Below are positions 60,798-64,000 of a stretch of DNA of 64,000 bases, piece by piece; position 1 is the stretch's first letter, and every line of letters begins with the position of its first letter. The notes beneath the pieces are model-generated. The model had not been told where the DNA came from, searched no databases, and saw only the letters and a program-made list of their open reading frames with translations. The stretch comes from Margaritispora aquatica (taxonomy: Eukaryota; Ascomycota; Leotiomycetes; Helotiales; Discinellaceae), in the NCBI GenBank assembly GCA_007644065.1, contig VJWN01000001.1, positions 3,176,340-3,240,339 of the forward strand. Reading direction: 5' to 3'. A program made the translations under genes and the position numbers.

Positions 60798-63526
60798 ATG
60801 GTTTACCACGAAGATACGATGTTCCGCTCTGCGGACATGAGCATGGTCCAGCTCTATATCGCCAACGAAATAGGCCGCGAGATTGTGAATGCTCTTGGAG
60901 AGCTTGGCCAGATTCAATTCAGAGATGTAAGTACCTTTCATCAATTCCAAGTAGTTTGCTAATAGAGTGGTAGCTCAACTCCGAAGTCACTGCTTTCCAA
61001 CGCACCTTTACCCAGGAAATTCGACGACTCGACAATGTTGAGAGACAGCTTCGTATGTGGCGATAAGTGAATAGGGAAGGTTTAATTGCTGATGTGTGAC
61101 AGGATACTTTCATGCACAGATGGAGAAGGCTGGAATTCCTATGCGCAAGATTGATCTTGACAATGATCACTTGGCTGCACCATCTGCCTCGGAGATTGAT
61201 GAGCTTTCCGACCGAAGCCAGAGTCTCGAACAACGAATTGCATCCTTGAACGACAGCTACGAGACACTGAAGAAGAGAGAGGTGGAATTGACAGAGTGGA
61301 GATGGGTCTTGAGGGAGGCCGGCGGATTTTTCGACCGGGCTCACGGAAACGTAGAGGAGATCAGAGCCTCAACCGATAACGATGATGCACCGCTGCTCGC
61401 AGATGTTGAGCAAAACGGCCATGGAGGACAGAACGGAGATGCCGAGCGATCTCTCTCCGTGATGAACATCGGATTCGTTGCTGGCGTAATCCCCAGAGAC
61501 CGTGTCGCTGCATTTGAGCGTATCTTGTGGCGAACATTGAGAGGCAATCTGTACATGAACCAGTCCGAGATCCCAGAGGCACTTATCGACCCTACAAATA
61601 ACGAGGCAGTGAACAAGAACGTCTTCGTGATCTTCGCTCACGGCAAGGAGATCATCGCCAAGATCAGGAAGATATCCGAATCCCTTGGTGCAGACCTTTA
61701 CAGTGTGGATGAGAACAGCGATCTTCGCCGGGACCAAATCCACGAGGTCAATACACGTCTGGGTGACCTTGGAAATGTGTTGCGCAACACAAAGATGACT
61801 CTGGATGCAGAACTCACGCAAATCGCACAAAGTCTTTCTGCTTGGATGGTCATTATCAAGAAGGAAAAGGCTGTGTACCAAACCCTCAACTTGTTCTCTT
61901 ATGATCACGCAAGGAAGACTTTGATCGCAGAGGCATGGTGCCCTACCAACTCACTTGGAGCTATTAAGTCAACCCTACATGATGTCAATAACAGAGCCGG
62001 ACTATCTGTTCCATCCATTATCAACGAGATCAAGACAAACAAGACTCCACCAACCTATCAAAAGACAAATAGATTCACTGAAGGCTTTCAGACCATCATC
62101 AATGCTTATGGAACTGCCAAATACCAGGAAGTTAATCCTGGTCTACCCACTATTGTTACCTTCCCATTTCTTTTCGCCGTCATGTTTGGTGATTTTGGAC
62201 ACGGATTCCTTATGGTTTGTGCCGCATCCGCCATGATCTACTGGGAAAAGCCACTCAAGAAGGTTCGCGATGAACTCTTTTCAATGGCTTTTTACGGACG
62301 ATACATCATGTTGATGATGGGTATATTCTCCATGTATACTGGTCTCATCTACAACGACGTGTTTTCTAAGTCACTCACCATTTTCCCAAGTGCCTGGCAA
62401 TGGGATATTCCAAAAGGCTGGGTCGAGGGCCAGACTGTTGAAGCAAGTTTGAAGGGTGATTACCGTTATCCATTCGGTCTCGATTGGATGTGGCATGATA
62501 CCGAGAATGATCTTTTGTTTTCGAACAGTTACAAGATGAAACTCAGTATCTTGATGGGTTGGTGCCACATGACATACTCGCTCTGTCTCTCATACATCAA
62601 CGCTCGTCACTTCCGGACTCCAATTGATATCTGGGGAGTTTTCGTTCCCGGTATGATCTTTTTCCAGGCCATTTTCGGATACCTCGTGTTCACCATTGTG
62701 TATAAGTGGTCTATTGACTGGTATGCTATCGGCGAGTCTCCACCAGGACTGTTGAACATGTTAATCTACATGTTCTTGTCCCCAGGTACTATTGATGGAC
62801 AGTTGTACAGCGGTCAAGCCAGTGTACAGATATTCCTTGTTCTCATTGCGATCGTCCAGGTTCCGATTTTGCTTCTGCTGAAGCCATTGTACCTCAGATG
62901 GGAGCACAATAAGGCACGTGCCAGTGGTTACAGAGGAATCGGCGAAACATCCCGTGTCAGCGCGCTTGATGGAGAAGACGATGACAGCAATACTCTTGAC
63001 GGTAGGGCTAGCTTCACGAGCGACACTGAGGGCGTGGCGATGATCACACAGGATATTGGCGACGAAGAACACGAGGAGTTTGAATTTAGTGAAGTCATGA
63101 TTCATCAAGTCATCCACACTATTGGTACGGTGTCACTATCTTTGTAATGGTTTTCCTTTTGCTAACTTTGGCGTAGAATTTTGCTTGAATTGTGTATCCC
63201 ACACAGCCTCATACCTTCGTCTCTGGGCTCTGTCCCTTGCACATCAGCAACTGTCTGTTGTTCTGTGGACCATGACCTTAGCCATTGGCTTGTCAAGCTC
63301 TGGTGTCATTGGCGTCATTTTGCTTGTTATTACATTCTTCGCATGGTTCTTCCTGACCATCGCTGTTTTGGTAGTTATGGAGGGCACTAGCGCCATGCTG
63401 CATAGTTTGCGTCTGCACTGGGTGGAGGCCATGTCGAAGCATTTCATGGGTGACGGCATCCCCTTCGAGCCGTTTTCGTTTAAGCAGATGTTGGAGGACG
63501 ATGACGCAGCGGCCGATATTTCGTGA
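60798..63526 (+). CDS. VPH1: V-type proton ATPase subunit a (Vph1/Stv1 type, V0 sector)
   Basis: Exons 60798-60926, 60974-61052, 61103-63124 and 63177-63526 join in phase to 859 codons plus TGA. The cytoplasmic N-terminal half opens [20 protein letters not shown] and continues with the conserved [24 protein letters not shown]. It forms the peripheral stator contact. The membrane half includes [39 protein letters not shown], a GWCHMTYSL segment and, after the last intron, [19 protein letters not shown]. The Arg in YLRLW corresponds to the essential half-channel Arg of yeast Vph1 (R735). Subunit a couples V1 rotation to proton transfer across the vacuolar or Golgi/endosomal membrane. Filamentous ascomycetes usually have one such gene. 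ATG at 60798 gives the usual short leader before FRSADMS. Confidence 0.96.
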
Positions 63527-64000
63527 GATCCTTTTTGATCTGAGGTTTCCTTTCGTCCCGTAGATTATTGTACAATCAAGACTGTATTATGGCACACGTA
63601 TATTGCCACCGATATACTTATCCCCATTCTCACCCCGCCTTTAGTCTTTCTGATATAAGCAAACATGCAGTCATCCAGCTCAGGGTTTTGGGATATGCCG
63701 CGCCACGGGTATCTTTTGATTCTTCCCATTCGTTCAGGTTGTCAGCGACGTAGCTTTTGTCACGTTTGATCCAATCAAGTGAGGATTGTCGCGATGTGCG
63801 GTTGGTGGGAAGCCGTGAGAGATGTAGAGTTGCTTTTGTGGCGGCCCTCACAGTCGCAATCGATAAGAGAAATTGAGTGCGAAGGATGAAAGAGTAAATA
63901 GTTTTGCTTCTTCTCACCGCTGCTAGTGCGGGGCAAAGAACTGGGTCCAATGCGGGACAGCTTCCCACACAGCCGTTCCAGCGACTCGCATACTCCACGC
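63527..64000. other. 3' region of the V-ATPase gene
   Basis: No coding feature supported. The minus-strand open frame at 63630-63998 lacks family resemblance and runs into the window edge. Confidence 0.5.

Overview
The window is nuclear DNA of a filamentous ascomycete, probably a leotiomycete of the Botrytis/Sclerotinia kind. That placement is an inference. What I see are many short spliceosomal introns (about 45-70 nt, GT...AG with CTNAY-like branch sites), a dispersed single 5S rRNA gene, and proteins such as an Uds1-domain septation protein, a Zn2Cys6 regulator and a mitochondrial i-AAA protease.

Layout. (1) 1-10.8 kb is accessory in character. It starts with a decayed fungal tyrosine-recombinase-like gene (DUF3435/Starship-captain type) that carries a three-copy hairpin repeat. 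Then come a 3-beta-HSD-type reductase, a four-exon MFS transporter, a cytochrome P450 pseudogene with three in-frame stops and an intact haem motif, and a small, probably broken gene of unknown function. (2) 11-23.3 kb is a compact housekeeping block: a small J-domain protein with HTD in place of HPD, an Uds1 coiled-coil protein, a microsatellite-rich convergent gap, the i-AAA protease Yme1/IAP-1 with a spliced presequence exon, and a five-finger C2H2 transcription factor whose ATG may be split by an intron. (3) 23.3-48.6 kb is about 25 kb with no convincing protein gene, although its base composition looks ordinary. It holds only short tandem repeats and small chance-like ORFs, and it lies upstream of the C2H2 factor. 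(4) An isolated 119-nt 5S rRNA gene with a TATA box near -30 sits at 48.67 kb. (5) 50-58.2 kb carries a secreted GH3 beta-glucosidase, divergent from a 13-exon Zn2Cys6 regulator, followed by an L-serine/threonine dehydratase. (6) 60.8-63.5 kb encodes V-ATPase subunit a (Vph1 type).

How the genes relate. The reductase, transporter and P450 resemble the debris or edge of a small metabolic cluster next to a recombinase relic. The beta-glucosidase and the Zn2Cys6 gene share a 1.6-kb divergent promoter and may be functionally linked. The rest are core cell functions: vacuolar acidification, mitochondrial proteostasis, septation and amino-acid catabolism. Exon junctions were read by eye and checked for codon phase. 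Splice models are therefore predictions, and start codons are uncertain where stated.
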